DNA from: Dehalococcoidia bacterium
Lineage (GTDB): Bacteria; Chloroflexota; Dehalococcoidia; Tepidiformales; Tepidiformaceae
Reading direction: 5' to 3'
NCBI GenBank assembly: GCA_022824925.1
Contig: JAJDYW010000038.1
Span: 1-64,000, forward strand
DNA length: 64,000 nt
Below, piece by piece: positions 16,891 through 26,202 of the stretch. The position numbers and the translations under genes were made by a program. Under the pieces are notes generated by a model that searched no databases, had not been told where the DNA came from, and was given only the letters and a program-made list of their open reading frames with translations. How positions within the stretch are numbered: the first letter of the stretch is position 1; each line of letters begins with the position of its first letter.

Positions 16891-18066
16891 ATGCCCGCCC
16901 TTGACGGCATGCGCGTGCTCGACATGACCCAGTACGAGGCGGGCACCTCGTGCACGCAGCTCCTCGCCTGGCTCGGCGCCGACGTCGTCAAGATCGAGTC
17001 CCCGCGCGGGGACCCCGGCCGTGGCGTGGCCGGGTCGGGCATGCCCCAGTACTTCCTCAACTACAACAGCAACAAGCGCGGCATCGTCATCGACCTCGCC
17101 TGCGAGGAGGGCCGATCGCTGCTGTTGAGCATGGCCCCGAAGTTCGACGTGTTCGTCGAGAACTACGGCCCGGGCGTCATCGAGAAGCTGGACCTGACCT
17201 ACGAGGTCATGAAGGAAGCGAATCCCTCCATCATCTACGCCCGGCTGAAGGGGTTCGGGCTGAGCGGGCCTTATTCGGGTTTCCCCTCGTACGACTGGGT
17301 GGCGCAGGCGGCGGCGGGCACCTTCTCCGTGACCGGCCAGGCGGGCAACCCGCCCACCCGTCCCGGCCCCACCATCGGCGATTCGGGCACGGGCACGCAG
17401 CTCGCGCTCGCCATCACCGCCGCCTACGTGCAGAAGCAGCGCACGGGCGAGGGCCAGTTCATCGAGATCTCCATGCAGGAGGCGGTCACCCTCTTCATGC
17501 GCACCCTGGGGCTGCGCTCGTGGGGCGAATCGCCCCAGCAGCGCACCGGCAACACCCGCGGTCCCGGCACCGATGTCTACCCCTGCAAGGGCGGCGGTCC
17601 CAACGACTACCTCTTCGTGATGGTCGTGACCCTGGCCCAGTGGGACGCCTTCTGCACGACGATCGGCCACCCGGAGCTGCTCGCCGACCCACGCTTCGAG
17701 ACGCAGATGGGCCGCTTCGAGTACGCCGAGGAGTTCTTCGAGCTCGTCACGGAGTGGACCCTCCAGCGCACGAAGTACGAGGCCATGGAGGAGCTCGGCG
17801 CCGCCGGCGTACCCTGCTCGGCCACGCTCGACACCTACGAGCTCTTCACGAACCCGCACCTCACCGAACGGGGCCTCATCGAGGAACTGGACCACCCCGA
17901 GGTGGGGCCGGTGAAGCTGATGCGCATGCCGGCCCTGCTCTCCGGCTCGGACGTGCCCCTCGAGGTCGCCCCGATGCTGGGCGAGCACACCCGCGAGGTC
18001 CTCGGCGAGCTCGAGTACGCCGAGGACGAGGTCGAGGGGCTCATCGAGCGCGGCGTCATCCGCTAA
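16891..18066 (+). CDS. CaiB/BaiF family (family III) CoA transferase
   Basis: 391 aa. Family III features: GMRVLDMTQYEAGTSCTQLLAWLGADVVKIE at the N-terminus, the NKRGIVIDL segment, and the catalytic Asp in the TIGDSGTG loop. These enzymes move CoA between carboxylic acids such as carnitine, formate/oxalate or bile acids; the substrate is not evident. A GGGAGGAGAA site precedes the ATG, and a TATCAT box lies about 30 nt upstream. It is followed by a ThuA gene with its own apparent promoter. Confidence 0.92.
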   Translation: MPALDGMRVLDMTQYEAGTSCTQLLAWLGADVVKIESPRGDPGRGVAGSGMPQYFLNYNSNKRGIVIDLACEEGRSLLLSMAPKFDVFVENYGPGVIEKLDLTYEVMKEANPSIIYARLKGFGLSGPYSGFPSYDWVAQAAAGTFSVTGQAGNPPTRPGPTIGDSGTGTQLALAITAAYVQKQRTGEGQFIEISMQEAVTLFMRTLGLRSWGESPQQRTGNTRGPGTDVYPCKGGGPNDYLFVMVVTLAQWDAFCTTIGHPELLADPRFETQMGRFEYAEEFFELVTEWTLQRTKYEAMEELGAAGVPCSATLDTYELFTNPHLTERGLIEELDHPEVGPVKLMRMPALLSGSDVPLEVAPMLGEHTREVLGELEYAEDEVEGLIERGVIR

Positions 18067-18103
18067 CCGCGGGCGCGGGCCCGGAGTCGTCCCGGCGGCG
18101 GCG

Positions 18104-18109
18104 TATCAT
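18104..18109 (+). promoter_or_regulatory. -10 box, leaderless promoter for the ThuA-like gene
   Basis: TATCAT, 7 nt before ATG at 18117 and with no ribosome binding site between. Confidence 0.5.
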
Positions 18110-18116
18110 CGCGGCC

Positions 18117-18860
18117 ATGCCAAAGATCGATGTCTACCTCGTCGTCAACGCCCGCTTCCACGACACCAACTTCGCCCGCGTGGAGCTGCTGAAGCTCCTG
18201 GCCGAGGACGACGATGTCTGGGTCCGCGTGGCCGACTCGTTCGCGGACACTGAGGCCATCCGCGCCGCCGACATCCTCGTGACCTACACCTGCGATCTGC
18301 GCCCCGAGCCCGCCGAGGAGGAGGCGCTGCGCGACTTCGTCGCGGGCGGGGGGCGCTGGCTGGCGCTGCACGCCACCAACGCCCTCCTCGACTTCGGGCC
18401 GGACGGCATCATCGCGCCGCGCATCTGCGACACCTTCATGGAGACGATGGGCAGCCGCTTCATCTCGCACCCGCCCATCCAGCCCTTCCAGGTGACGGTG
18501 ACGGCGCCCGACCACCCGCTCGTGGCGGGCATCGAGCCCTTCGAGGCATCGGACGAGATCTACCTGTGCGAGTACTCGGAGGGGCTCACGCCGCTGCTCG
18601 AGACGCGCTTCTCCGGCACCTTCGAGGCGGGCTACGTCGAGAACGAGTGGCCCGACGACGACCCCCGCCTGGTCGCCTACCTGCGGGACCTGGGCGACGG
18701 CGCCGTCTTCTACCTGACGCTGGGCCACTCCTGCGGGAAGTACGACATGCAGCCCCTCGTCGAGGAGGCCCCCATCGTGCGCGGCTCGTGGGACCTCCCG
18801 GTGTTCTACGAACTCCTCCGTCGCGGCCTGCAGTGGGCCAAGGAGCCGGCGAGGGCCTAG
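18117..18860 (+). CDS. ThuA-like domain protein
   Basis: 247-aa class I glutamine-amidotransferase-like fold of the ThuA family. Visible are ILVTYTCDL, the FVAGGGRWLALHATNA turn, and the late GAVFYLTLGHSCGKYD motif typical of ThuA proteins. ThuA is tied to trehalose and related sugar catabolism in rhizobia, but most homologues have no known reaction. The ORF track hides the start in a longer frame. Its 3' end overlaps the convergent SDR by 4 nt. Confidence 0.85.
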   Translation: MPKIDVYLVVNARFHDTNFARVELLKLLAEDDDVWVRVADSFADTEAIRAADILVTYTCDLRPEPAEEEALRDFVAGGGRWLALHATNALLDFGPDGIIAPRICDTFMETMGSRFISHPPIQPFQVTVTAPDHPLVAGIEPFEASDEIYLCEYSEGLTPLLETRFSGTFEAGYVENEWPDDDPRLVAYLRDLGDGAVFYLTLGHSCGKYDMQPLVEEAPIVRGSWDLPVFYELLRRGLQWAKEPARA

Positions 18861-19639
18861 GCCATCATCGCTCCGTCGACCGGCAGGAAGACGCCGCTCA
18901 CGTACGACGCTTCGTCCGACACCAGGAACGTGACCACGCTCGCGATCTCGTCCGCCGTGCCCAGGCGCCCGCCGTCGAGCGTCGGGCCGGTGCTCCCGCC
19001 GCGGCCCCCGACGGGCTCGTCCTGGTCGCGGTAGAGCTCGGCCGCTTCGGCCGCGGCGGTGTGCAGCATGGGCGTGTCGATCGTGCCCGGGCAGATGGCG
19101 TTCACGCGCACGCCGTGCTGGCCATAGGCGCGCGCCAGCGAGCGCGTCAGGTTGATAACGCCCGCCTTCGTCGAGCCGTAGAGCCCCTGCATCGGGACCC
19201 CGTGCAGGGCCGAGACGGAGGACGTGTTCACGATGGCGCCGCCGCCCGCCGTGATCATGTGGCGGATGGCGTAGCGGCAGCCCAGCAGAACGCCCCGGAG
19301 GTTGATGTCCATCATCTGGTCCCACTTCTCCATCGGGTCCTCGAGCGAGTCGAACCAGTAGTGGACGGCGGCGTTGTTGTGGAGGACGTTCAGACCGCCG
19401 AGCTCGTTGATGGCGTAGGCGGAGACGGCCTGCCAGTCGGCCTCGCTGCCGGAGTCGGCGTGGATGAAGTGGGCCTCGCCGCCGGCCGCCGTGATGGCCT
19501 CCACGGTGGCGTGCCCCGCCTCGTCGTTCACGTCCGTGGCGATGACCCGAGCGCCCTCGCGGGCCCAGCGTTTGGCGACTGCCTCGCCCATGCCCATCCC
19601 CGCTCCGGTGACGATCCCGACCTTGCCTTCGAGGAGCAT
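18857..19639 (-). CDS. Short-chain dehydrogenase/reductase (SDR)
   Basis: 260-aa classical SDR: TGAGMGMG cofactor loop, VLHNNAAVHYW (NNAG-like), catalytic Ser in NTSSVSALHG and YGSTKAG (YxxxK), then VRVNAICPGTIDTPM. The Asp in IATDVND after strand 2 suggests NAD rather than NADP. Its substrate is unknown. It is divergent from the Rieske oxygenase gene, which hints at linked metabolism. Confidence 0.9.
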   Translation of the reverse strand: MLLEGKVGIVTGAGMGMGEAVAKRWAREGARVIATDVNDEAGHATVEAITAAGGEAHFIHADSGSEADWQAVSAYAINELGGLNVLHNNAAVHYWFDSLEDPMEKWDQMMDINLRGVLLGCRYAIRHMITAGGGAIVNTSSVSALHGVPMQGLYGSTKAGVINLTRSLARAYGQHGVRVNAICPGTIDTPMLHTAAAEAAELYRDQDEPVGGRGGSTGPTLDGGRLGTADEIASVVTFLVSDEASYVSGVFLPVDGAMMA

Positions 19640-19806
19640 CTCGCCCCCTCCTTCTGCACGTGCATCGCGGCCACTGCGGGCCGCGTTCGCGCCAGCCTAC
19701 CCCATGCGAGGAGGCGTGCGGGAACGGTCCAAATGTTCCCGGCGCTCTGGTACGATCCCGCCCGAATGCTCAGACCCATGACGGTCCCGAATCGGAGGCT
19801 CCATCC

Positions 19807-21459
19807 ATGACCGAAACCCTGACCGGCACCAACCGCTCCGCTGGCGTGGCCTACACGCAGCTCCTCGCCGATGACAGCCACCCCGTCCCGGAGTACCTGC
19901 TCCGCGACTCCCCGATCGAGGAAGGCGAGCCCACCCTCGTCCCCGTCGAGCGCTACACCTCGCGCGAGTGGCACGATCTCGAGGTCGAGAAGATCTGGAA
20001 GCGCGTCTGGCAGATGGCCTGCCACGAGGACGACATCCCCGACGTGGGCGACTACCTCCGCTACGACGTCGCCAGCCTCTCCTTCCTCGTGGTGCGAACC
20101 GCCGAGGAGGAGTTCAAGGCCTACTACAACGCCTGTCTGCATCGCGGCCGCATGCTCCGCCAGGAAGACGGCAAGCGCGCGCGCGACCTGCGCTGCGCCT
20201 ACCACGGCTGGACCTGGAACCTCGACGGCTCGCTCAAGGAGATCCCCTGCCAGTGGGACTTCCCCTACGTGAATACGGACGAGGTCTCCCTGCCCGAGGT
20301 GAAGGTCGCGCGCTGGGGCGGGTTCGTCTTCATCAACCCCGACCCCGACGCCGAGCCCTTCGAGGACTTCGTTGGCGACCTGGCCGACCACTTCACCCTG
20401 CTGCCCTACGAGAAGCGCTACAAGGAGGCGCACGTCGCCAAGGTGCTGCGCTGCAACTGGAAGGTGGCGCAGGAGGCCTTCATGGAGGCCTACCACGTGG
20501 TCGCGACGCACCCCCAGATCCTCGCCGGCATCTGCGACGCGAACTCGAAGTACGACGTGTTCGGGAACTACGCTCGCGCGATCACCCCGAACGGCGTTCC
20601 CAGCCCGCACCTCTCGAACGTGCCCCAGGAGGAGCCCCTCCCGGATACGAGCGCCTTCAAGATGCGGCACCCGCTCACGAACGCCATCTACGACACGCAG
20701 CCCGACAGCACCGTGCTCGTCACGCACCCCGATGGCCGCAGCGGCGTGTTCACGGCGGGCGGCACCTGGGTCAGCGGCGACCTCGGCGATGCCGACCCGC
20801 ACATGTGCCAGTGGCTCGCCGGCAAGCAGCTCGAAGCGGACGACGAGTACTGGAACAACCGCCGCGGCAACGGTGCGAGCGAGGACGACGGCGACGACAT
20901 CCCCGCCGATGACATCGCCGCCGAGAGCGCGGCCGACGAGCTGGACAAGCGCATGGAGCAGCTCGGTCTGGTCGGAGACGGCCCCACCGGCTCCGTGCGC
21001 GAGATCGGCGCCGCCGCCATGCGCGACGGCCTGCGCCCGGTCCTCGGCGACCTCGTCGATTCTGTGCCGGACGCGGAGCTGAACGACAGCATCTACTTCA
21101 CGCTGTTCCCCAACTTCCACCCGTGGGGCTCGTTCAACCGGATCGTCTATCGCTTCCGCCCGAACGGGAACAACCCCGACGAGAGCATCATGGAGTGCCT
21201 CTACCTGGCGCCCTACCCGCTCGACGGGGAGCGCCCGCCGGCCGCGCCGATCCACTGGATCGATGTGGACGATGACTGGACGGAGGCGTCGGAGCTGGGG
21301 ATGCTCGCCCGCGTCTTCAACCAGGACACGTACAACCTCCCGCGCGTGCAGCTCGGCCTGCACGCCACCAAATGGGACCACGTGCAGTTCGGGAACTACG
21401 GCGAGACCAAGATCCGCCACTTCCACAAGCTGCTCGAGGCCTGGATGGCGCGCGAGTAG
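19807..21459 (+). CDS. Rieske [2Fe-2S] aromatic-ring-hydroxylating-type oxygenase, large subunit
   Basis: 550 aa. The N-terminal Rieske domain has C110-x-H112 (ACLHRGRML) and C130-x2-H133 (CAYHGW). The catalytic domain begins with NWKVAQEAFMEAYHVVATHP, giving the mononuclear iron ligands, and continues to a typical C-terminus. The protein is about 100 aa longer than standard alpha subunits, with an acidic insert around residues 355-385 (GASEDDGDDIPADD). It needs a reductase/ferredoxin partner not found next door. The ATG has CGGAGG 8 nt upstream. It is followed 122 nt later by hpnH, so a role in hopanoid or triterpene oxidation is possible but unproven. Confidence 0.88.
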   Translation: MTETLTGTNRSAGVAYTQLLADDSHPVPEYLLRDSPIEEGEPTLVPVERYTSREWHDLEVEKIWKRVWQMACHEDDIPDVGDYLRYDVASLSFLVVRTAEEEFKAYYNACLHRGRMLRQEDGKRARDLRCAYHGWTWNLDGSLKEIPCQWDFPYVNTDEVSLPEVKVARWGGFVFINPDPDAEPFEDFVGDLADHFTLLPYEKRYKEAHVAKVLRCNWKVAQEAFMEAYHVVATHPQILAGICDANSKYDVFGNYARAITPNGVPSPHLSNVPQEEPLPDTSAFKMRHPLTNAIYDTQPDSTVLVTHPDGRSGVFTAGGTWVSGDLGDADPHMCQWLAGKQLEADDEYWNNRRGNGASEDDGDDIPADDIAAESAADELDKRMEQLGLVGDGPTGSVREIGAAAMRDGLRPVLGDLVDSVPDAELNDSIYFTLFPNFHPWGSFNRIVYRFRPNGNNPDESIMECLYLAPYPLDGERPPAAPIHWIDVDDDWTEASELGMLARVFNQDTYNLPRVQLGLHATKWDHVQFGNYGETKIRHFHKLLEAWMARE

Positions 21460-21581
21460 CGCCCGGCGCCACCCGCGAGTCCGACGGAGGGGCGGCCACG
21501 CCGCCCCGCCGTCGCGTCGCGCGCATAGCGTTCGGGGCCCGTGCTCCGTATGCTGTGCCGCCACTCCCCGGGAGGAAGACG

Positions 21582-22607
21582 ATGGGCATTCCCCTTCGCC
21601 AGGCGTTCGCCGTCAGCCGCTACCTGCTCAAGCAGAAGCTGCTCCGCAAGGAGCGGTACCCGCTTGTGCTCATGCTGGAGCCGCTCTACCGCTGCAACCT
21701 CGAGTGCGAGGGCTGCGGCAAGATCCAGCACCCGGAGGAGATCCTCAACACCTACCTCTCCCCCCAGGACTGCTGGGAAGCGGCCGATGAGTGCGGCGCG
21801 CCGGTCGTCTCCATCGCCGGGGGCGAACCCCTCATCCACCCCCAGATCGACGAGATCGTCGAGGGCCTGGTCGAGCGCAAGAAGTTCGTCTACCTCTGCA
21901 CGAACGCGATCCTGCTGGACCGCTGGCTGCCGAAGCTGAAGCCCTCCCCCTACCTGACCATCAGCGTTCACATGGACGGGCTGCGCGAGCAGCACGACAA
22001 GGCCGTCGATCGCGACGGCGTGTTCGACAAGGCCGTCGCCGGCATCCGCAAGGCGAAGGAGCAGGGTTACCGCGTCAGCACCAACACCACCGTCTTCAAC
22101 GACAGCTCACCCGAGGAGATGGGCGCGCTCTTCAACTTCCTCATGGACGACCTCAACATCGACGGGATGATGGTCTCGCCGGGGTACGACTACCCGAAGG
22201 CGCCCAACCAGAGCGTGTTCCTGAAGCGCCCGGAGATGATCGCGACGTTCCAGTCGATCCTCGATTCGCCCGATCGGCGACGCTGGCGCTTCTTCCATAC
22301 GCCTGCCTTCCTCGACTTCCTGCAGGGCAAGCGCGCCATGCAGTGCACCGCCTGGGGCAACCCGACGCGCAGCGTGCTCGGTTGGCAGCGCCCCTGCTAC
22401 CTGATGAACGAGAGCTACGCCACCAGCTTCGTCGAGCTGATCGAGGAGACGGAGTGGGAGCGCTACGGCTACGGCCGCGACGCGCGCTGCACGAACTGCA
22501 TGGCCCACTGCGGCTACGAGGCCACGGCCGTGGGCGCGACCATGGAGAGCCCCCTTGAGGGCATCCGCGCTGCGCTCGGGACGCTAGGCGGCCGCGCGAC
22601 TTCGTGA
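21582..22607 (+). CDS. hpnH: Adenosyl-hopene transferase HpnH (radical SAM)
   Basis: 341-aa radical SAM protein with the cluster motif C38-x3-C42-x2-C45 (CNLECEGC), the SIAGGEPL strand and a cysteine-containing C-terminus (CTNCMAHCGYE). HpnH couples a 5'-deoxyadenosyl radical to diploptene, making adenosylhopane, the first step toward C35 bacteriohopanepolyols. ATG at 21582 has a GGAGGAAG site. It overlaps hpnG by 4 nt (GTGA). Confidence 0.95.
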   Translation: MGIPLRQAFAVSRYLLKQKLLRKERYPLVLMLEPLYRCNLECEGCGKIQHPEEILNTYLSPQDCWEAADECGAPVVSIAGGEPLIHPQIDEIVEGLVERKKFVYLCTNAILLDRWLPKLKPSPYLTISVHMDGLREQHDKAVDRDGVFDKAVAGIRKAKEQGYRVSTNTTVFNDSSPEEMGALFNFLMDDLNIDGMMVSPGYDYPKAPNQSVFLKRPEMIATFQSILDSPDRRRWRFFHTPAFLDFLQGKRAMQCTAWGNPTRSVLGWQRPCYLMNESYATSFVELIEETEWERYGYGRDARCTNCMAHCGYEATAVGATMESPLEGIRAALGTLGGRATS

Positions 22608-23287
22608 GCCTCCTCCTCGTCGCGCCCACCGCGCGCGAGGCGCGTGCGCTCGGCTCGGACTGCCACATCACGGGAACCGGCGAGGCCGGGCAAGAGGCCC
22701 TCGCCGGCCTCCTGCGCGAGCACGGGCCGGACACCGTCCTTATCGGCGGGCTCTGCGGCGGGCTCGACCCGTCGCTGGGCGCCGGCCACCTGATCCTGGC
22801 CCGCGAGGTCATCGACGAGGCCGGGGAAGTCCGGCAACCCCCGGCCATGACGGTTACGAACGCGCGGCGGGCGCTGCGAAACGAAGGCACCCGCTTCGTC
22901 TGCTCGCGGCTCGTCACCGTGACGTCGCCCGTGGCCACGCGCGATGCCAAGCGCGACCTCTGGAATGAGCACGGCGCCGCCGGCGTCGACATGGAGACTG
23001 CCGCCTTCGCGCGCGTCGCCGCTGAGCACGGCGCCGCGTGGATGGCCCTCCGCGCCGTCATCGACCCGGCCGCGACGTCGCTGCCGGCCGCCCTGCGGAG
23101 CTGGAACGGCGAGCGCAGCGACCTCGCCCTGGCCGTGGGCATCGCCGCCCGTCCCACCGACTGGCTCGCCGGGGGCAAGCTGGCGGTGGCGCTGCGGTCG
23201 GCGCTGGGCGCCCTCCGCGCGGGCGCGCCCATCGTGGCGCGCGTCGCCCGCGACACCGTCCCCCTTGGGGACGACCTGCTGGCCTGA
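22604..23287 (+). CDS. hpnG: Hopanoid nucleoside phosphorylase HpnG
   Basis: 227 aa of the purine nucleoside phosphorylase/MTAN superfamily. GGLCGGLDPSLGAGHLIL and the late GVDMETAAFARVAAEHG motif fit HpnG, which removes adenine from adenosylhopane to give a phosphoribosyl hopane intermediate. It starts at GTG inside the hpnH stop and precedes an SDR gene by 1 nt, forming a tight three-gene unit. Confidence 0.88.
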   Translation: MSLLLVAPTAREARALGSDCHITGTGEAGQEALAGLLREHGPDTVLIGGLCGGLDPSLGAGHLILAREVIDEAGEVRQPPAMTVTNARRALRNEGTRFVCSRLVTVTSPVATRDAKRDLWNEHGAAGVDMETAAFARVAAEHGAAWMALRAVIDPAATSLPAALRSWNGERSDLALAVGIAARPTDWLAGGKLAVALRSALGALRAGAPIVARVARDTVPLGDDLLA

Positions 23288-23288
23288 C

Positions 23289-24083
23289 ATGAGCGACGGA
23301 CGCGTCGTGGTCATCACCGGCGCAAGCGCCGGCATCGGGCGCGCGACCGCCATTCGCTTCGCCCGCGAGGGCGCCGCGCTCGTGCTGGCCGCGCGTTCGC
23401 GCGAGCGGATCGAGGAGCTCGCGGCGCGTATCGGGGAGCGCTTCGGCACGGAGGTGCTGGCCGTGCCCTGCGACGTGCGCAACCCCCAGGAGGTCGAGGC
23501 CCTGGCGGAAGCGGCGATGGCCCGCTTCGGGCGTATCGACGTGCTCGTCAACAACGCCGGCTACGGGCTCTACGGGCGCATCGAGGACACGCCCGGGGAC
23601 GCCTTCCGCGACCTGCTGGACACGAACGTGCTCGGGGCCCACAACGCAATCCGCGCGGCCCTGCCCCACATGCGGCGGCAGGATTCCGGGCACATCGTCA
23701 ACGTCGGGTCGGTGGTGGGGAAGCGAAGCTGGCCGTATCACGGCGCCTACGCCGCCAGCAAGTTCGCCTTGACGGGTCTGACCCAGGCCCTGCGGGGGGA
23801 ACTGGGCGGCACGGGCATCAGCGTGACGCTGGTGCTTCCGGCGAGCACGGACACGGAGTTCTTCGCGAACGCACCCACGCACTCCCCCGAGTACGTACCC
23901 GCCCCGCTGGGCCCCGTGCAGACGCCGGGGCGGGTCGCGCGCGCGATCGTGCGGTCGGTGGAGCGCCCCGCGCCGGAGGTGCACCTCCAGCCGCTGATGC
24001 GCATCGCCCACGTACTCGCCGAGGTGTTCCCGGGCCTCACCGCCCTGGCCAGCGAGCTCCACTACCGCTGGCTGCGGCGCTAG
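23289..24083 (+). CDS. SDR oxidoreductase co-transcribed with hpnHG
   Basis: 264-aa classical SDR: TGASAGIG loop, NNAGYGLYG, catalytic NVGSVVG Ser and YAASKFAL. After strand 2 it reads AARSRER, with Arg residues that favour NADP. The C-terminal helix (LASELHYRWLRR) could be membrane-associated. Its place one nucleotide after hpnG makes it a candidate for a reductive step converting ribosylhopane to bacteriohopanetetrol; this is inference from context only. Confidence 0.88.
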   Translation: MSDGRVVVITGASAGIGRATAIRFAREGAALVLAARSRERIEELAARIGERFGTEVLAVPCDVRNPQEVEALAEAAMARFGRIDVLVNNAGYGLYGRIEDTPGDAFRDLLDTNVLGAHNAIRAALPHMRRQDSGHIVNVGSVVGKRSWPYHGAYAASKFALTGLTQALRGELGGTGISVTLVLPASTDTEFFANAPTHSPEYVPAPLGPVQTPGRVARAIVRSVERPAPEVHLQPLMRIAHVLAEVFPGLTALASELHYRWLRR

Positions 24084-24128
24084 TCGCAAACGACCCTACA
24101 GCTACGCAAGGGGACTCGGCAATTCTTG

Positions 24129-24134
24129 TATTGT
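24129..24134 (+). promoter_or_regulatory. -10 box, leaderless promoter for 24141-24656
   Basis: TATTGT ends 6 nt before GTG at 24141. The sequence around it is more AT-rich than usual for the window. Confidence 0.4.
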
Positions 24135-24140
24135 TAGCCT

Positions 24141-24656
24141 GTGACAATCACGCCGACGAGCGACTCGAACGTGATTCCGGGCGCGCGCCTGCTGCTGGAG
24201 CAGATGGTGCGGCTCAACGACAACCTGCTCGTCGCCGTCGATCAGCTACGGCAGAAGTCTCGTGCTTATCTGAGCATCGGAGCGCTTGCGGTCACAGCCT
24301 CAGCGGCGTTGCTGGCGCTCTCGAGCAACCTGCCGGACGGTCTCTGGATCGGTTCGGTCGTCGCACTCGTGTTGTTTGGCTTGTCGGCGGGAGCCGCAGT
24401 CCTCGCTGAACGAACAACTGCCCTACCGGACGCTCCCGACGTGGTCGACCTCGCCGGCCTCGTCAACCAACCTGACTCAGACTGGGGTGACGACCAGATC
24501 GCTCTCTGGGTGGCCAGGGAGTACATCGAGCGCATTCAGCCAGTGGCCGAGAGAAGCCTGGGTCGCACGGCGCGGCTGGTCAGTGCGCAGATGCTCCTGT
24601 TCCTCACCGAGGTTGTTGTCGTTGGAGGAACGCTAACGGCCGCTCTGGCCTTCTAG
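24141..24656 (+). CDS. Small membrane protein of unknown function
   Basis: 171 aa. It has an N-terminal amphipathic region (LLLEQMVRLNDNLLVAVDQLRQKS), two close hydrophobic segments around residues 45-90 (LSIGALAVTASAALLAL, IGSVVALVLFGLSAGAAVL), a soluble middle and a third hydrophobic C-terminus. This resembles 2TM stress or effector-type proteins, but no family is recognised. It is isolated between the two halves of the hopanoid region and has somewhat lower GC, so it may be an insertion. Confidence 0.65.
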   Translation: MTITPTSDSNVIPGARLLLEQMVRLNDNLLVAVDQLRQKSRAYLSIGALAVTASAALLALSSNLPDGLWIGSVVALVLFGLSAGAAVLAERTTALPDAPDVVDLAGLVNQPDSDWGDDQIALWVAREYIERIQPVAERSLGRTARLVSAQMLLFLTEVVVVGGTLTAALAF

Positions 24657-24851
24657 TCTCGAGAAGGCAGCGGGGCAGGGGCAGGGAGCGTTCGAGGGTA
24701 GTCACGTGTCGTGACGTGTGGGGGCTTCTCGGAAGGGGGAGGAAGCTCAACAGGCTCCGTGGGTCTCCCTGCAGCGCTACGGGTTCCCCGCCGATCCTTC
24801 TCGCTCATGGCTCCATGATGCCCGGACCCTACCGATCTTGCCAGCCCGGTT
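24657..24851. other. 195-nt intergenic gap between convergent genes
   Basis: It holds a short hairpin (GTCACG-TGT-CGTGAC, 24701-24715) that may end transcription from either side, and a minus-strand 51-codon proline-rich ORF (MSEKDRRGTRSAAGR...) ending at the stop of the previous gene. Its third-position GC is far below local coding sequence, so I do not call it a gene. Confidence 0.4.
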
Positions 24852-26189
24852 CTAGGCGTTCGCCCAGGCGTCGAGGGCGGCGGCGGCGGTAGTGCCGCTG
24901 CGCACTGCCGACTCCATCGTTGCGGGCCAGCCGGTGTTCGCGTAAGAGCCCGCCAGGAAGAGGTTGGGGAGCGGCGTGCGCGCGCCGGGGCGGACGAGCC
25001 CCGGCGCCGGCACGAACGTCGCCTCCGGTTCCTTCGTGACCCGGTAGCGCACGAGCTCGGCCTCGCGTGCGGGGGGGAGCGCCCTTCGCAACTGCGGAAG
25101 GATGCGGTCGCGCACCTGCTCCTGGTTCAGGTCGAACAGGTCGCCGGGAGCGCTCAAGGAAAGCACGAGCCGCTGCCCGCGCGACTCCTCCTCGCCCCCG
25201 AGGCGGGTGCGGTTGAAAGCCCACTGCACCTCCGACCGGATGAACGCCGCGAAGTGGAAGTCGGCTACCGGGCGGTCGAACCAGAGGTGGAGGTTGAGGA
25301 TGGGAGCGGGCTCGAACGCCTCCAGCCAGGAGAATGGCTCCATCCGGCGAACCTCCTCGGGCAGGAGGGGGAGGAGCCGCCACGGCGCCAGCGCGCTCAC
25401 GTAGGCGTCGAAGGTCCGCGACTCGCCTTCCCGCAGGGCGAGCCCCGAGACCCGCCCGTCCTTGATGTCGATCCGATCCACGCCAGCGCGCGAGGAGAAG
25501 GTTCCCCCACGCCCCTCGATGGCGCGGATGGCGGGGTCGACGTGCAGCGCCGAGAGCCCGGTGGCGGGCACCGCCACCGCCACCGCCCGCGCGTCCTTCT
25601 GGAAGCCCTCTTCCAGCACGAAGAGCGCCTGGCTCGCGCTCGCCTCGGAGGCGCGGCAGTTCAGCGTGGGGAGCGTCAGGAAGTCCCAGAACTCGCGGAT
25701 CGTGTCCGGCGACTGGCGCTTCTCGCGCAGCCACTGGTGAAACGTGATCGCCTCCAGCCGGCCGCGCTCGTGCACCTGCAGGAAGCGCAGGGAGAGAAAG
25801 GCGCGCGCGATCTGCAGCTTCTGGCCGAGGGAGAGGTGGCGGTAGCGCAGGAGCGCGGGCGCCAGGTGCAACCCCAGGGGCAGGTTCGAGGACCACAGGT
25901 CCGAACGCCGGCCGCCCTCGTCGAAGACCGGCACGTGCAGGCGCTCCTGCCGGAACGTCAGGTCGAGCGTGCCCAGGCGTTCGAGGAAGGCGCGGTAGGC
26001 GGTGGTGCACTCCATGAACAGGTGCTGGCCGTTGTCGACCTCGTCGCCGGTGTCGTCATCCCGGAACGAGTAGGTGGCGCCTCCCGCCCAGGGGCGGCGT
26101 TCGAGCAGCTCGACCTCGTGGCCGCGATCGGCGAGCTCCAGCCCGGCGGCCAGCCCGGCCAGCCCCGCGCCGATGATCCCGACCTTCAT
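24852..26189 (-). CDS. hpnE: Hydroxysqualene dehydroxylase HpnE
   Basis: 445-aa FAD-dependent amine-oxidase-fold protein: FAD motif IGAGLAGLAAGLELADRGHEVELLE and C-terminal LFLAGSYANTGWPATMESAV. HpnE reductively removes the hydroxyl of hydroxysqualene to give squalene. It is the last gene of the ispH-shc-hpnC-hpnD-hpnE run, 13 nt after hpnD; that neighbourhood is what separates it from phytoene desaturases. Confidence 0.92.
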   Translation of the reverse strand: MKVGIIGAGLAGLAAGLELADRGHEVELLERRPWAGGATYSFRDDDTGDEVDNGQHLFMECTTAYRAFLERLGTLDLTFRQERLHVPVFDEGGRRSDLWSSNLPLGLHLAPALLRYRHLSLGQKLQIARAFLSLRFLQVHERGRLEAITFHQWLREKRQSPDTIREFWDFLTLPTLNCRASEASASQALFVLEEGFQKDARAVAVAVPATGLSALHVDPAIRAIEGRGGTFSSRAGVDRIDIKDGRVSGLALREGESRTFDAYVSALAPWRLLPLLPEEVRRMEPFSWLEAFEPAPILNLHLWFDRPVADFHFAAFIRSEVQWAFNRTRLGGEEESRGQRLVLSLSAPGDLFDLNQEQVRDRILPQLRRALPPAREAELVRYRVTKEPEATFVPAPGLVRPGARTPLPNLFLAGSYANTGWPATMESAVRSGTTAAAALDAWANA

Positions 26190-26202
26190 GGCCGTGGCGG
26201 CG

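Noticed and set aside
24653-24808. 51-codon minus-strand ORF (proline-rich)
   Set aside because: Third-position GC only about half, far below local genes, and no SD; likely chance.
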